Part shown: positions 36,191 to 47,937 of the stretch, piece by piece | Layout of the letters: each line of letters opens with the position of its first letter | Numbering within the stretch: the first letter of the stretch is position 1 | Origin: Solanum dulcamara | Lineage: Eukaryota; Streptophyta; Magnoliopsida; Solanales; Solanaceae | DNA length: 64,000 nt | Assembly: GCF_947179165.1 (NCBI RefSeq) | Contig: NC_077244.1 | Span: 70,230,144-70,294,143 of the forward strand | Reading direction: 5' to 3' | Position numbers and translations under genes: made by a program | Notes under the pieces: generated by a model | Told to the model about the DNA's origin: nothing | Databases searched by the model: none | Seen by the model: only the letters and a program-made list of their open reading frames with translations

Positions 36191-39120
36191 TCAGAATACT
36201 TCAGGAAGTGCCTTGCCTTGAAGAAATGACTTGAACAGAACAAGTGATCTCTCTGGCTGAGAGAAAGGAGCTTCATGAGCAGCACCTCTAATGGTTGCAA
36301 ATGAAAGGATATTATCATACACTTGAGTCCATCCACCAACCTAAAACAGGATGTAAAAAAAGAAAGAAGAGAAAATGAGTTTTATGACGAAAGTAATATT
36401 AAAATTTTATTGTGATTTTACAGAATGGACCAAATTCAATTTTTTTACCTGTTTTCCTGCAAACCAAACCCTATAGGGTACAGTTGTGTTCAATCCCATC
36501 TGTTTTGCTAGATGATGTACAACAGAGCGGCTTCCAGTCAATGGAACAACAGAATCTTGATCCCCGCTGTTGTCAAGACATTACGATTTACAGGTTACTC
36601 TACGATCTTGAATCAGAAAGAGAGATTTCAAGAAACGACAGATCTATTTACCAGATGGAACTCTTCCAACATTTACTGAGATCATAAATATCGGGTTGCA
36701 CTGCACATACGTACCTGTAGATTAAGACTGGAATTCTCTCCTTGACAAGCATTCCTACTATAGAGATGGTTGGTATCTCTATGTCAAGCAATTGATAATT
36801 CAGAATGCTGTGGCAACAGAAGGAAAAAATAATTAGTAAATCCTCACAAAATTGGTGGACCTTTAAAGCAACAAAAACAGCTTATAACTGTAGCATAACT
36901 TTGTATTGAGTTGAATTGTAGCAAGCGATGTGGAGAAATAAATTCATTTAAGTTTAGCTAGTTTTCTTAATTAAGATAAGATTGTGGATTGACTCACGTG
37001 CTGCAAACATCCCAGCTGCGAACGCCAACAAGCCTGGCATGAAGAGCCCTTCTCACATCTTGTCGGTTTAAGTAATTGACAGTTTCATCGTCGATGCAGA
37101 CATCTATCTTCTCACCATTTTCCTAGTAATTAGTATCAGTAAGACAGAGTCAGTGTAGTTCGATAATAGAGAAGCCTAACAAAATAAAGGGAGAAAGTAT
37201 TGGGACATCAACATAGTTTTTAAGTAATGACTTACTTGTGGACTAATAATTTTGGACTGAGAGAGCACCGATGACATACAGACATCCAGGGTAACATCAT
37301 ATTTGTCCACAAATTTACTGGTTTCTCTACTTACAAGGCTCATGACTCTTGAACACATTGGCGATACACTGTCCCTATAGTACTCGCTCACATAGCGAGA
37401 ATAATTGCAAAAAGAAGTGAACATTCTGTATGTGGAGTCTGATATTAGGCCATGCGACCAGAAGTACTCAGCCCTCGAATTGAAGTCCGTAGCAAATTCC
37501 AAAACCGGATTACCCAGCTGCCGTGACAAGAAATAAAAAGAATAGGTTCAAACAAAAGAACTAATTTTTCAATATCATGTATACAAACACAAGAAATTTG
37601 ATCAAATATAGCTCCTTGTTAACTTTATTCCTACAAGTTTGGATTGCCTTGTTAACTTTATTCCTACAAGTTTGGATTGCAAATGTGAGTTAAAAATTCA
37701 TTTCATTATGTCATACTCACTGCGACTCCTTTCAAATTGAACAATTTCTTCTTGTTGTTAAGCTCAATCATGAGTTTCGCAAGTTGAGGTACATAATGAC
37801 CTGTAATCAACATACCAAAATATGAATACTAACCAAGAAAAGAGATCTAAAATTTTAAAAAGTTAGAATGTTAATCAATGTGCTTAAGAAAAAGATACCT
37901 GCATAACTTTCTCCAGTTAAAAACAAATTATTGTTTCTATACTGTGGGAATTTGTTGAACCAGCGTTGCAAGAACACAACATTGTCCCTGGCTAAAAAAC
38001 ATAAAGAAAAAAAACAAAAGTGGAACAGCTTTAGGATGTACAATATATAGAATAGTAAAAAATATAAAGCAATTAACAGTTAAACTTCACAAAGACAAAT
38101 CAGTAGGATTCCTGAATCTCATCAAACATGTTGCTTTTCCTTTACACCATAAAAGAATAGTTAGTTTACTACTCTAAATCAGTATTTAAATGGTGATGGG
38201 CATCACATGGTCATTATATAGAAAAGAATATTAAAACAGATCAAGAAAAGATCAAACTTTTGGAGCTGAACTTTATGTCTGAAAAAGAAAACATAAACGT
38301 GAAATCCATGTTTTATGCAAGTAAACAGATGAAACAATGGTTTATCACTAGCTAAAACTTAGTCCCTCCTTTTCAATTTATATGTCTCAGTTACTATTCA
38401 GACAGTTGAATGATATTTTTTTTAAAACTATTTTGACTTATAGTACTATTTATGTAGTTTCTAAATAGATAAGTTCAAACGGAGAGTACCCGTTAACTCA
38501 TCATTAACTGTCTCATAGGAAGATGTATTAGTTGAATAAGAGAAGCCAACCCCAACTGGAGACTCCAAGTATAACATATTTGCCTCTGCATATTCAAGAA
38601 AGAATCAATTTTTATTTTTTGCTGCTGACTAAAGATACCCAAATAATGTACTGAGTAAAAAAGAGTGAAAAAAATTCCACCTTTATTCCAGCTGTGTTCA
38701 TTCCTAACAAGAACTTGTCCTCTTGGTCTGAATGGACCATTCTCAGAGAATGCACCTACTCCCACAGAAGAACAACCAGGTCCTACAGAAAACATTAAAG
38801 ATTAAAACTTTTTCAAGAAACCAAATGGCAGAATTTGTATAAATAACCCTTCATTTCAAGAAAAAGAAAGTAACTTTTGTGTATGTACCTCCATTCAGCC
38901 ACAAAACAAGAGGCTTAGAAGATGGATCTGTTTCTGCTTCCACAAAGTAGTAAAAGAGAGCTCTTTGTTTCTTGTCATCAACAGTGACATAGCCTGAAAA
39001 CTGTTGAAATCCCACTTGGGGTTGTCCAGGCAAAAGAATGATTTTGTCTGGATGAGGAGGAAATGCATACCCAATTCCTATAGAAGCATAAAGAAGAAAG
39101 AAAAAGAGAGACATAGCCAT
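36191..39120 (-). CDS. Serine carboxypeptidase-like protein (SCPL, family S10), 10 exons
   Basis: S10 family alpha/beta hydrolase; members act as vacuolar or secreted carboxypeptidases or as acyltransferases. 456 aa, typical length. Signal peptide about residues 1-19 ([15 protein letters not shown]). Oxyanion-region motif WLNGGPGCSS. Nucleophile Ser172 in GESYAG, catalytic Asp in [10 protein letters not shown] (about 370-372), His429 in [11 protein letters not shown]. Exons, all in phase: 39120-38889, 38782-38681, 38585-38490, 37991-37899, 37800-37721, 37517-37236, 37122-36998, 36807-36715, 36566-36449, 36340-36191. The closest type seems to be the SCPL45/46-like group ([15 protein letters not shown]), by memory. 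A MITE abuts the exon 3 donor, changing it to GTACTC. Intron 5 holds a 33-bp tandem duplication. Substrate cannot be read from the sequence. Confidence 0.93.
37614..37679. repeat. Exact 33-bp tandem duplication in SCPL intron 5
   Basis: The unit CCTTGTTAACTTTATTCCTA...GGATTG occurs twice head to tail (37614-37646, 37647-37679) with no mismatch seen. It lies within intron 5, about 40 bp from the exon 5 boundary, and does not alter coding. Confidence 0.9.
38362..38486. mobile_element. Short Stowaway-like MITE at the exon 3 donor of the SCPL gene
   Basis: 125-bp element with imperfect ends GTCCCTCCTTTTCAATTTA and (complement of right end) CTCTCCGTTTGAACTTA. Flanked by TA at 38360-38361 and 38487-38488. 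On the gene strand the right TA is the second base of the donor GT plus position +3. Removing the element and one TA restores GTAAGT. Confidence 0.75.
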
Positions 39121-41773
39121 TGCTTTTGAAGTTCTTGTAGGAGAAAAAAAGGAGTTTTGAGTGACAATACTTGAGAGTGCTGAGCTAATATACTCGAGGG
39201 CACAAACAGAAAGTCATGGACATATGAGTGGGTGGCATTAAATAAATAGCATGCCTAGTCCAATCTACCACAGTATAAATTGTATATTCAAACTGTCATA
39301 TTTTCTTGTCTATAGGCGTGTAATTTTTTTTTGTTTTCATATACGCATGATAACGCGGTCCGACTAAATTTGAATTGATACGAAGACCTCTCATATTTGA
39401 GGTAAAATAATCAAATTAGGTCGTGAACCTAGTTGACATCCCAAAAACTAGCTCAACGGAAGTATGATTTTCCTAGCCTTACTTATAAGAAGGTCAAGGG
39501 TTCTTATCTCGATCTGATGTGGGATCATTTTCATCAATACCGCCTCACGCCCGTATCTAGACATTCTTTATCCAGAGCTCCATTTTTCAGTTCAGAACAT
39601 AACGTTTAAGGATCGAGAGTATATTTTTAACCCCCACACGGCCTCAGGGCTCCACATCGAATCAAATAGGTCTGACTCTGATACCATATCAAATTAGATA
39701 ACTCACATCCCAAAATTAGATAATTGTCCAAGCCTCATATAGAATCTTTCAATATGAGATCATTCTTATCAACAAAAGCACTCTAACAAATGTGAATTAG
39801 TATCCCAAAAGACTCGAATTCAAAACCTTTAATTGAGGATAAAAGAGTATTTAACACTTTACCACGACTCTCGGTGTTGTGTTGAGCAGAGAGGGACATG
39901 AACAAGAGAACAAAATGACCAGAGATAAAATGGAGAAATTCTCAGCTGGTCCCCATTTAGTGCACATAGGCTGTGTCAACAGATTCAGCACTCAGCAAAG
40001 AGGTGTTGTTTTCTTGAATATGAAAGGAGAGAGTAGGGGTAGTGGAGTCCCCAGGTGTTTGCCTTTTGAATTCTTGAATTTGGTTTTCTCATTAAGTTTC
40101 CAATAAAATGAAATACTACAAAGTGAAAAAATCAGTATATGCTCTGTCACATTTTGGTAATATGTTTCTTTATCCAGAGTAGCTTTACATTATAACTTTC
40201 CATGTCTCAGAAAAAATCACCAGAATAATGCGTCAAGTCTCCACAAATAAATCTTTTTTAATCTAATTTTCAAGAGAAAAATAAGCTACAGACTCACAAG
40301 GTCAGGTAGAAACAATTTATGTTTGATATTATCTTTTATCGAATATAATGCGTGCATTAGTTATATTAGACTTAAATTTGCATCAAACATTCGACTAAAA
40401 TTTAATATCAAATACTATTTTTATACACCCTATCTAATATACCCTAATGACCCCTTAAGAGATTGATTGGTTCAATACCAACATTATTCCAATTATTTTA
40501 ATGTTTGGAATATAATCAAAATTATCATCATGATACATCATACATAATCCACCTCTATATGGGATAGAATACTCTGATTTTGACATAAATTTTATTTACT
40601 TTTAACTAATACTCGTAATTAACTACTGGATAAATTTAATCTCACATTTTATACTGAGATAATCCCTAATATATCCAAACATCCCCTAAGAGCATGCTCA
40701 GTTGCATGGATGGGAGAATTAATCTCCTTATTAAATTTAGCGTTAACTATGTACCTTGTTTGGTTGTTTGAATGGGGGAAATTAATTCTCTTCATTTAAA
40801 TTCAGTAAAATTTATATATTGTTGGTTATAAATTTGTATTTTGTTTTTATAAATAGTAAATAAGTTATTCAAAAATTAATATATTATTTTATGTCATGAG
40901 GTAAAATATTGAATAAGAATACATGTATTAATAATGTGGAATTAAACTATTTAAAGACAGAAATCCCTTAAAGTAATTAGTTCTAGGTATAACAATAATC
41001 CATTCATCATTAATCAATATATTAACAATTTTTTTTTCCTTATTAATCCATACATTTCTAATCAACCACATGAATAATTCCTATGTTGTCAATCCATGAA
41101 ATACCTCTTAACAATTTGAACGACTCTCCATACATCAAAATAGTAGAATTATAACATATATTATCATTAAGTTTAGAAATGTTTAATAATAAAAGCAATA
41201 ATGTTTGGATAAATAAGAGGAGAAAAATATTCTGGACTTAAGAGAGACATTCGTTGGAACATTGGAAATTGAGAAATGATCCAATTAAATTAATCAAAAG
41301 GTGAATCATGGCATATACTCCCAAATCAAATACAGCAAAGACTAAAACATTATCTTTATGTACTTATTTGATTATATACTATAGTTTTTGAACCTTTACT
41401 TGAAAAGGGTGTCTTGTAGTAATAATGAGGTATCTAAACCATCATGATGATTTGTCACTAATGCTTTTTCACACACACAAAAAAAAAACCATTATAACTT
41501 CTAAACTACAAGGTCCCCCCCTCCCCCCCCCCCTTCTGAGATAACAGAAAGAGCCTTTACAAAAGTTTGCATTTTTCTTCAATATTTCCTTTTTCCCCCC
41601 ACTTGCACTAGCACAACAGCCAAAAGTTGTAGATAGACTTTGAGAAGTTGGACCCTTTCCCCACTAGACTTGTAAAAAAACAATTAGAGTCTTTGTTGAC
41701 CATTTGGTTAAGATTGAAGTAAATATTTGTTTGGATGATATGTGAATCGTTATATTTATATAATATTAAATTT
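39121..41773. other. Intergenic, upstream of SCPL; repeat remnants
   Basis: The first ~100 bp should hold the SCPL promoter (TATATT-like text near 39190 on the minus strand). 39340-39830 is moderately GC-rich repeat-like text (GACTCTGATACCATATCAAATTAG), as often seen in dispersed plant repeats. 40440-40690 looks like a decayed MITE. Short open frames here lack support. A C-rich tract lies at 41514-41532. Confidence 0.45.
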
Positions 41774-41986
41774 AGGCGGTGTTTGGTAGTTGGTTTGAAA
41801 GTGAATTATGCAGATATTAAATTTTATATAAGTAATATCATATTTGATAGTTAGTTAGAAGGTAAAATTATTCATGTATAATTAATATATGAATAAATCA
41901 ATATTTGTGTAAAATAAAATATAAAAATTCTCATAATTAATCTTTGTATTATTAATAGAATAACTCTAACAACTATCGAATGACCT
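41774..41986. mobile_element. MITE-like element
   Basis: Left end AGGCGGTGTTTGGTAGTTG pairs imperfectly with the complement of the right end (AGAGGTCATTCGATAGTTG). About 213 bp, AT-rich, no coding. The superfamily is not clear. Confidence 0.5.
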
Positions 41987-42051
41987 CTCTGTCTTTTTGG
42001 AAGGGTCTTGGTCATCCCAACTTAAAAATTTAGCGGGATTCACTAGATGGG

Positions 42052-42162
42052 GAGGATCGGTCCGCCTTAGATGTGCACCTATCATCTCGTCCATTCAACC
42101 GATGGATGAGTTATGTCTCCAATATTATTACTTTAAAGAAATTAAAGTGCTTAAAGCAAGCA
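42052..42162 (+). pseudogene. Degenerate nuclear 18S rDNA fragment
   Basis: The stretch follows plant 18S rRNA: GGTCCGCCTTAGATGTGCAC, then ATCATCTCGTCC, a diverged variable part, then TTACTTTAAAGAAATTAAAG and GTGCTTAAAGCAAGC. Compared with the conserved rRNA text recalled from memory, most changes are C to T or G to A, as expected of decayed methylated DNA. It covers only about 110 bp of the central 18S region. Flanks are not rDNA. Confidence 0.7.
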
Positions 42163-43569
42163 CGTAGGTCGCCCGAAGGAAAGAATAGGAACGGTTGGTA
42201 GCTTTTTCGAATGTCAAACAACCAATTCAAAATTGAATTTGATTGTTCAATTGAAACAAATTATTGCGATTAATGAACAGAATACATTGTTGAAAGAAAA
42301 TGGACCATTATTGCATTGAGACAATCTTTACAACTTTAGTTGAACACATTCAATTACTAGCTGTTAAGACAAAGTCAAAGACACGTAGAGCTTTTTTTCT
42401 ATTTAATTTTGGTAGCTTTAATTTATTCACCTTCCCTAACTAACCTTGAAAATAAGTCACCTAATCGTGCGAAAAATTAAAAGTCTAAGCAACAAGAATC
42501 CGTTATGTTTATAGGGGAAGACCAATAAAAACTTGTCTTTAGCGAATTAGCGCCTGTAACCACGCCGCTCACTCCGTCGACAGGATTAAACTCTTCTATT
42601 TGTATACATATACCATTTTGTTTGCACGCTAAACACAACGCTCTTTTTGTTTTGTTTTGCCACGCCCACTATTTTATGAAAAGTGTTTCTAATGTTTGAT
42701 TGATAAGTAAAATTATTACGTATTATTTTAGTTTTGTACAAGCAAACTTCATACATTTTTATTTGAACTTTAGACATGTACATCATAAATTTGAACTGTC
42801 AATGTTATTTATGTCTGAAATGTCTAATAGTAGTTTATTTGAAATTTAAACTATCAGACTTCATCCGTGTCAATGTATTTTCAAGATTTTTCAATAAGTT
42901 CACTTGCTTTATATTTACTTTTCAAATTCGAAATTCATGACTCTTTTTTTTTAAACTTGCAACAATAATAATTAATTTTCAGATGGTGCATTAATTTTTT
43001 TTTTTAGGATGTGCTATAGCACATTTGTTAGTATAGCTCTAGCTATTGCATAAATTATTCTCAAACAAAATTTGGATCAAATTCATAAATATCCGTGTAC
43101 AACTTGGAGCAACAACAATAATGCTCCAGCTTCAACTTTGAAGTTCAATAATTGGGTTTTTAAACTTGACTCGTTATATATAACACAGACAGAGTTGAGT
43201 AGAGTGAGTTGAATTGTGTTTTATGTATAGAATTGATGTTATTTGGTTGTTCATGCTTCATGCTATCCAACTCTTCTATTAACTAACTAATAATCAGGAG
43301 AAAGAAGAATCAAACGGAGGCGGCCAGATAAGCTTTTGTCTGAATTTTACTAATTGTTGAGTAATTATGTTATCCAGTGAGCCTGTGTAAATCATTGTTG
43401 CTAAAGCCTCGCTTAAAATGCGCTTAAGCCCCTAAAGTTCGGTGAAGCCCAGGTGGTGTGCTGCGCTTTGGTGTAGCGTCAGGGTGCTAATACATGTTCA
43501 CTTTCACCTTCATTAATGTCACAACTGCTCTCAAATAGAAGGAGAAACGCGTAAAATCCGCGTATTGCA

Positions 43570-43642
43570 CCTTTCTTTTTGACTACGCATTCAAATCGCG
43601 TTTTGTTCCCTTTTTGACTATGCGTTCAAAACGCATTTTGTA
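43570..43642. repeat. Imperfect tandem repeat (~36 bp x 2)
   Basis: CTTTCTTTTTGACTACGCAT... is followed by CCCTTTTTGACTATGCGT..., each continuing TCAAATCGCGTTTTGT or TCAAAACGCATTTTGT. The differences are again mostly C/T and G/A. Confidence 0.6.
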
Positions 43643-44347
43643 GTATTTGACTATCTTGCAACAACATATGTAAAGCTTAATTATTAATTTTTCATTCTTT
43701 TGTCCAAGTAATTGTTGTTTGTGTTTGTAGTTACATTTTCTTGCGGTGCATTTTTATGTTTCTTCACTAAAGCCCAAGCTCCAACAGACTGGTGCATTTT
43801 TGGGCTTTACACTCTTGACTACATGTCTAGATGGTTAACATTCTTTTTGTCATCAATGTGACTAGGTATCTGAACTGCTGGAATCAGGGAAGTCAATGCT
43901 AAGTAGCTGAGTAATGAATTTGAAGAACGAGTAATTCAGTAAGTGGAATTGAAACCCACTACTTAAGACAAGATTGACTCCTGCTAGTGCTTGACACAGC
44001 AAATGAAGAGGCTGATGCTCTGTTGCTAAATGCTAATTATCTACTTCAGAATGTCCATGGTGAATCCGTAATTGAAGTAACTTTCCAAAAGGTAGCTTTT
44101 AGTTTACTAATTCAAAACTTATACATAAAATTGCAGCTTTCTTGAGGAACTCTTTGATGCTATATACAAATGATTTTTTTCTTCTCAGGATAAGTTTTCC
44201 AAATTTTGTTTTCTTTTATAGCAGGCTAGATATTCTCATAATATAAGAACATGAGTAAAGGTGTTTATTGAATCAATGAGAGGCGTTTATATATAAGAAT
44301 GATGAATAACCACTTGCCTAACTTAACTCCTCTGGAAGAGGAGACCT

Positions 44348-44530
44348 AAACTACTTGCTAAACAAACTCCTTGAATAAGAAGATTTAATTGAGAAAATAA
44401 AGGAATAATAAAATCAAGCTAAACTTCTTGGCTAAATAAAGTCCTAGAATAAGGAGATTTATTTGAGAAAATAAAGGAATAACAAAATCAAGCTAAACTA
44501 CTTGCTAAACAAACTCCTTGAATCAATAAA
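44348..44530. repeat. Imperfect tandem repeat, ~74-bp period, about 2.3 copies
   Basis: The segment GAATAAG(A/G)AGATTTA... TTGAGAAAATAAAGGAATAA.. AAAATCAAGCTAAACT occurs at 44373 and 44447, and a third partial copy begins near 44520. The junction text CTTGCTAAACAAACTCCTTG also recurs. No coding role is apparent. Confidence 0.7.
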
Positions 44531-44707
44531 CTACTAGCTAAAGAAGTGGTCAAAGCAATAATTTGAGCATAGTAACTTGTGCTTTCATACTTCCCTCGGA
44601 TGCAAGAAAATGCACTTCTCTTGTCATTATTTCATTAATAATTGTAACTCAGAACATGAACAGAAAAAATTATGAGTTGATTAATCATATGTTTCAGGGG
44701 TTAACTG

Positions 44708-44858
44708 GTGGGGCAGAGCTAGTAGCAGTAGATTTTGATCAAATAGTGTATTTGTGTTAATAAATTTTATAAATATAAAATTTAGAATTCAATTAGTATC
44801 ACTTAAAATTGCTAATGTAAAATTCAGAACCCATAAAGATGAAATTCTAGCTTCGCAT
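44708..44858. mobile_element. GGCGGAGCTAG-type MITE
   Basis: Left end GTGGGGCAGAGCTAGTAG and right end GAAATTCTAGCTTCGC are complementary around AGCTAGAATT/AATTCTAGCT. About 150 bp with the internal phrase AATTTAGAATTCA and GAACCCATAAAG, like related copies at 49442 and 50801. Confidence 0.5.
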
Positions 44859-45632
44859 TTGACTTATTAGTGAATAAGGTAAAATATAATACAGAAAGGT
44901 AACATTGAAGATATTTTTGTTGGCAACTTCTAATGAAGGGCAAAGTTATACAGTTCAGGAATACATTTGAACCTTTTTTGTGTTTCCTTTCTGTCTAAAA
45001 ATAGAGGAGAAAAAGCAGAAAGAAAGAAGAACAAAAAAACTTCAGGCAACAAATAAGATCTTGGCTATCACCTGAAGTGTATACATACCAAGAATCTTAA
45101 CCAATAACCATACAACATATTCATGATAAATTTCGTCATGATCAGCATAGAGGACTTCTTAAGTGGGTAATTTTAGTAGCTCGATTGATTGACTATTTGA
45201 ATTTTCACCTATTCCCATTTTTTTTATCGAAAAAAAAGACTTCTGAATTAAGTTGCTGTACAAAATACTTCCTATTTGCTAATTGCTATGCTATGGTGCT
45301 TTTAGGTTTTACCATGATTTCATCTCCTTACTTAAAGATGCAAAAGAATTATCTTTTTTTAGTTGATAGAATTTTTTCTCTGCTTTCAGCCAGAACCTAA
45401 AATTGTCAGCTTGAAGTTCTCTGATTGTCCAAATTGAACAGGAACCCAAAGGGGTCATGAAAAGAAATTAAACTGCCATAAAAAGTAGAGGACCATGACC
45501 ATCAAATACTTACAAATATGGAATAAAACAAAATCTAACAATAGACTTTATTTCATGACCTGTACTAGTAAGCTATAGCAGCCTTGTAAAAAAGCTAATA
45601 ACCATCTTAAACTGAACTACTGTCCTGGCTAG

Positions 45633-45857
45633 CTAAATAGGTTGTCCCGAGTTTAATCCAAGGCGTGATCTAGAGTGTTGCCTGGTCACAATAACCTCCC
45701 TTCTTAGAACAATTTTCATCTCTGGCTGCTTCAGGGACAAATCTATGATATGCTTCTTGGAAACTTCTTCCAGCTTAATCTTCTTCACTTGGCTATGCAC
45801 AAGATGATAACCCTTGTAGTTTTGTTCCAACATTGAACTCTCTTCTTTCTTTGCCAT
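45633..45857 (-). CDS. Small protein of 74 aa, unknown function
   Basis: Single open frame with a genuine ATG in good plant context (AAAATGGC). A TATATATA-like element lies about 90 bp upstream on the minus strand, and a purine-rich leader (GAAGAAGAAGTAGAAGAGG) fits a 5' UTR. The protein is basic and soluble: MAKKEESSMLEQ at the N-terminus, KIKLEEVSKK in the middle, and an Arg-rich end (RQHSRSRLGLNSGQPI). No signal peptide, membrane segment or domain recognised. It lies alone between SCPL and Nudix genes. It could be a real small single-exon gene or a chance frame; composition and promoter context favour the former. Confidence 0.5.
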   Translation of the reverse strand: MAKKEESSMLEQNYKGYHLVHSQVKKIKLEEVSKKHIIDLSLKQPEMKIVLRREVIVTRQHSRSRLGLNSGQPI

Positions 45858-47937
45858 TTTGCTCCTCTTCTACTTCTTCTTCAATATGAACTGACCAAAT
45901 AGCTAGGCAGAGTCTGTTATATTATGTAAGACTTTTGAAATGTTTTGTATATATAATAAAATAATACTTTATATAGTACTGAGTTTGGCCCCCAAAAACT
46001 TTACTTAATGCTTGGTCATTGGTAAAAGAGTGGGAACGAATCAGAATGTGGATGGTCATTGGTAAAAGAGTGGGAACGAATCAGAATGTGGAAATTGCTA
46101 AGTTTATTGCGAATTAAATGGATAAGTTTTAGAGTTAAAAGAAGACTGTTTATTAAGACAATATAATAGGGATATTTGACCGAAGATTAAGCTACGCGTA
46201 CTTGTCAAAATTTTATTCATCATTATCTATTTCTTAATTAGCATTAAGACAAAATCTTCAAGACTAGGATTTTTTTTTTATCTCTCACTATCAGTACGGT
46301 TTAATAATAAGGATAATTTGTTTTTACCCTTTTTCAAATAATTACCATCCCTTTTACTAGTTCGATTATTTATGTGAGTTTTATAAGAATTATCTCAAAT
46401 TCGAATAAAGAAAGATGATTGTGATAGATTAAATGATCAAACAATCAACATATAAATAGTCAAATTATGATAAATTAATCTTTTGAGCAACTAGTATATT
46501 ATTTATATAATCTTGTTTGAAATTGAATTAGTTAATTGCTAACTATACTTTTGTGCTTGATAGTTGATGGTGTTTATCTTTTAACGCGCATGTAATTTCA
46601 ATGTGCTCACTTTTTTCTAATATTTACAGTTTCCTAATTAGCGTGTGTTTGGACTGAGTCGAGTCCTAGGTTTGGGTGACCTTGGTCAAAGCAAACATTC
46701 TATGATTTGATCATGCTGTTTTGGAAGTATATTATTTGAAGAGCACCATATCTGAAAGGAAAATCTTCATTTTCTAGAAAGAACAAATATTCAAGCCCCC
46801 ATTTGTAATAGGATAAAATTGAAACTTTGATCCTCCAGATAAACGGTTTAAGTCCCATATTCCTATAACATTGACATAGTAATACTTTTTTGACTTTTCC
46901 CCCAAGACTTTAGTTTTATCTTTTCACGTAACATGTTTAAAAATACAAAATTAAAAGATATTCTGCTAAATATTACATATCTTTAGTTTAAAATCATAAT
47001 GTTCAAAAGTCTTTGTAACAAATTAAAATCATAACAAACAAATTAGAACGATGAAAACATTAATGTTGGTGAGACTCGAAGAAGTGATACTTATTAAAGT
47101 TCTAGACCGTCAAACTACGTTTCTCCGTTTGATTAGTCCAACACATCAACTGGACAATGGTCAACACAACTGGAGAAGTGGCTTACCCAACAATGGTCAC
47201 GCAAATTCAGATTGAATAAGAAGTATGTCACGCAACTTTGATAAAACCCTCATCCAGCAAAATAGAAAAATTTCCAAACTCTTTTATTTTGGTAAACGGC
47301 TCGATACAAATCAGCCTTCCTAATTAAGGGCTTTGAAAGGTTCTCCTCAAGGAAACTTCCAAACAAAAGCATCATTGGGCTTTTACTATTCCTTTATTCT
47401 TATCGTGAAATACATAAGAAACCAATTATGTATAATGTTGCTCATATATTGCTTAATCTTAGAAAAAATATTAGACCGTCCTTCAATATTTGAGATCATG
47501 GTATGAAAGGTCTCTCTTTTCTTTATTTCTTTTTTTCCTTTTTCTTAATTGGGACATAATCAAATATATATTTTATCTTATCTTACTTGTAGATACAAAA
47601 CCAATATATTGACTGACCACGTCTTAACCATTTTTTTTATTTCTCTTGTTTATTAAAGGAACGGACACACAAAAAAATAGCAGAGCATTCCCTGTATTTA
47701 GCTTCTACAGTAACTTTTTATTATATTAAAGAGGGAGATGTAACCCAAGAAAATAGCTATCTCTTTTCCATATTTAGGCAGTTGACAATTCACAAATATA
47801 TTACTTCTTATTTTCTCTCACTATAACCGCCAAATTATAATAATCCTACATATACTTGTCATCTCTTTCATTCCCCTTTTTTGTTTATGAAGAAGAAAAT
47901 TGTAGTTTGATTTTATTTACTTCTTACAAATTTGAAA
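45858..47937. other. Intergenic, upstream of the Nudix gene
   Basis: Contains the promoter of the small gene on the minus strand, a 40-bp tandem duplication (46013-46092), then about 1.8 kb of AT-rich DNA without recognisable genes. The final 150 bp should contain the Nudix promoter and leader. Confidence 0.5.
46013..46092. repeat. Exact 40-bp tandem duplication
   Basis: The unit TGGTCATTGGTAAAAGAGTG plus GGAACGAATCAGAATGTGGA is present twice without a mismatch (46013-46052, 46053-46092). It lies about 160-240 bp upstream of the small minus-strand gene's ATG, so close to its promoter. Confidence 0.95.

Larger units (their letters stand above)
42163..45632. other. Repeat-rich intergenic DNA
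   Basis: No gene supported. Imperfect tandem repeats at 43570-43642 and 44348-44530 and a MITE at 44708-44858 are listed separately. 43400-43500 holds text typical of dispersed plant repeats (GCCTCGCTTAAAATGCGC). The rest is AT-rich without recognisable domains. Confidence 0.45.

Noticed and set aside
39879..40106. 75-aa plus-strand open frame
   Set aside because: No recognisable domain, repeat-like surroundings and no clear promoter or splice context; likely chance.
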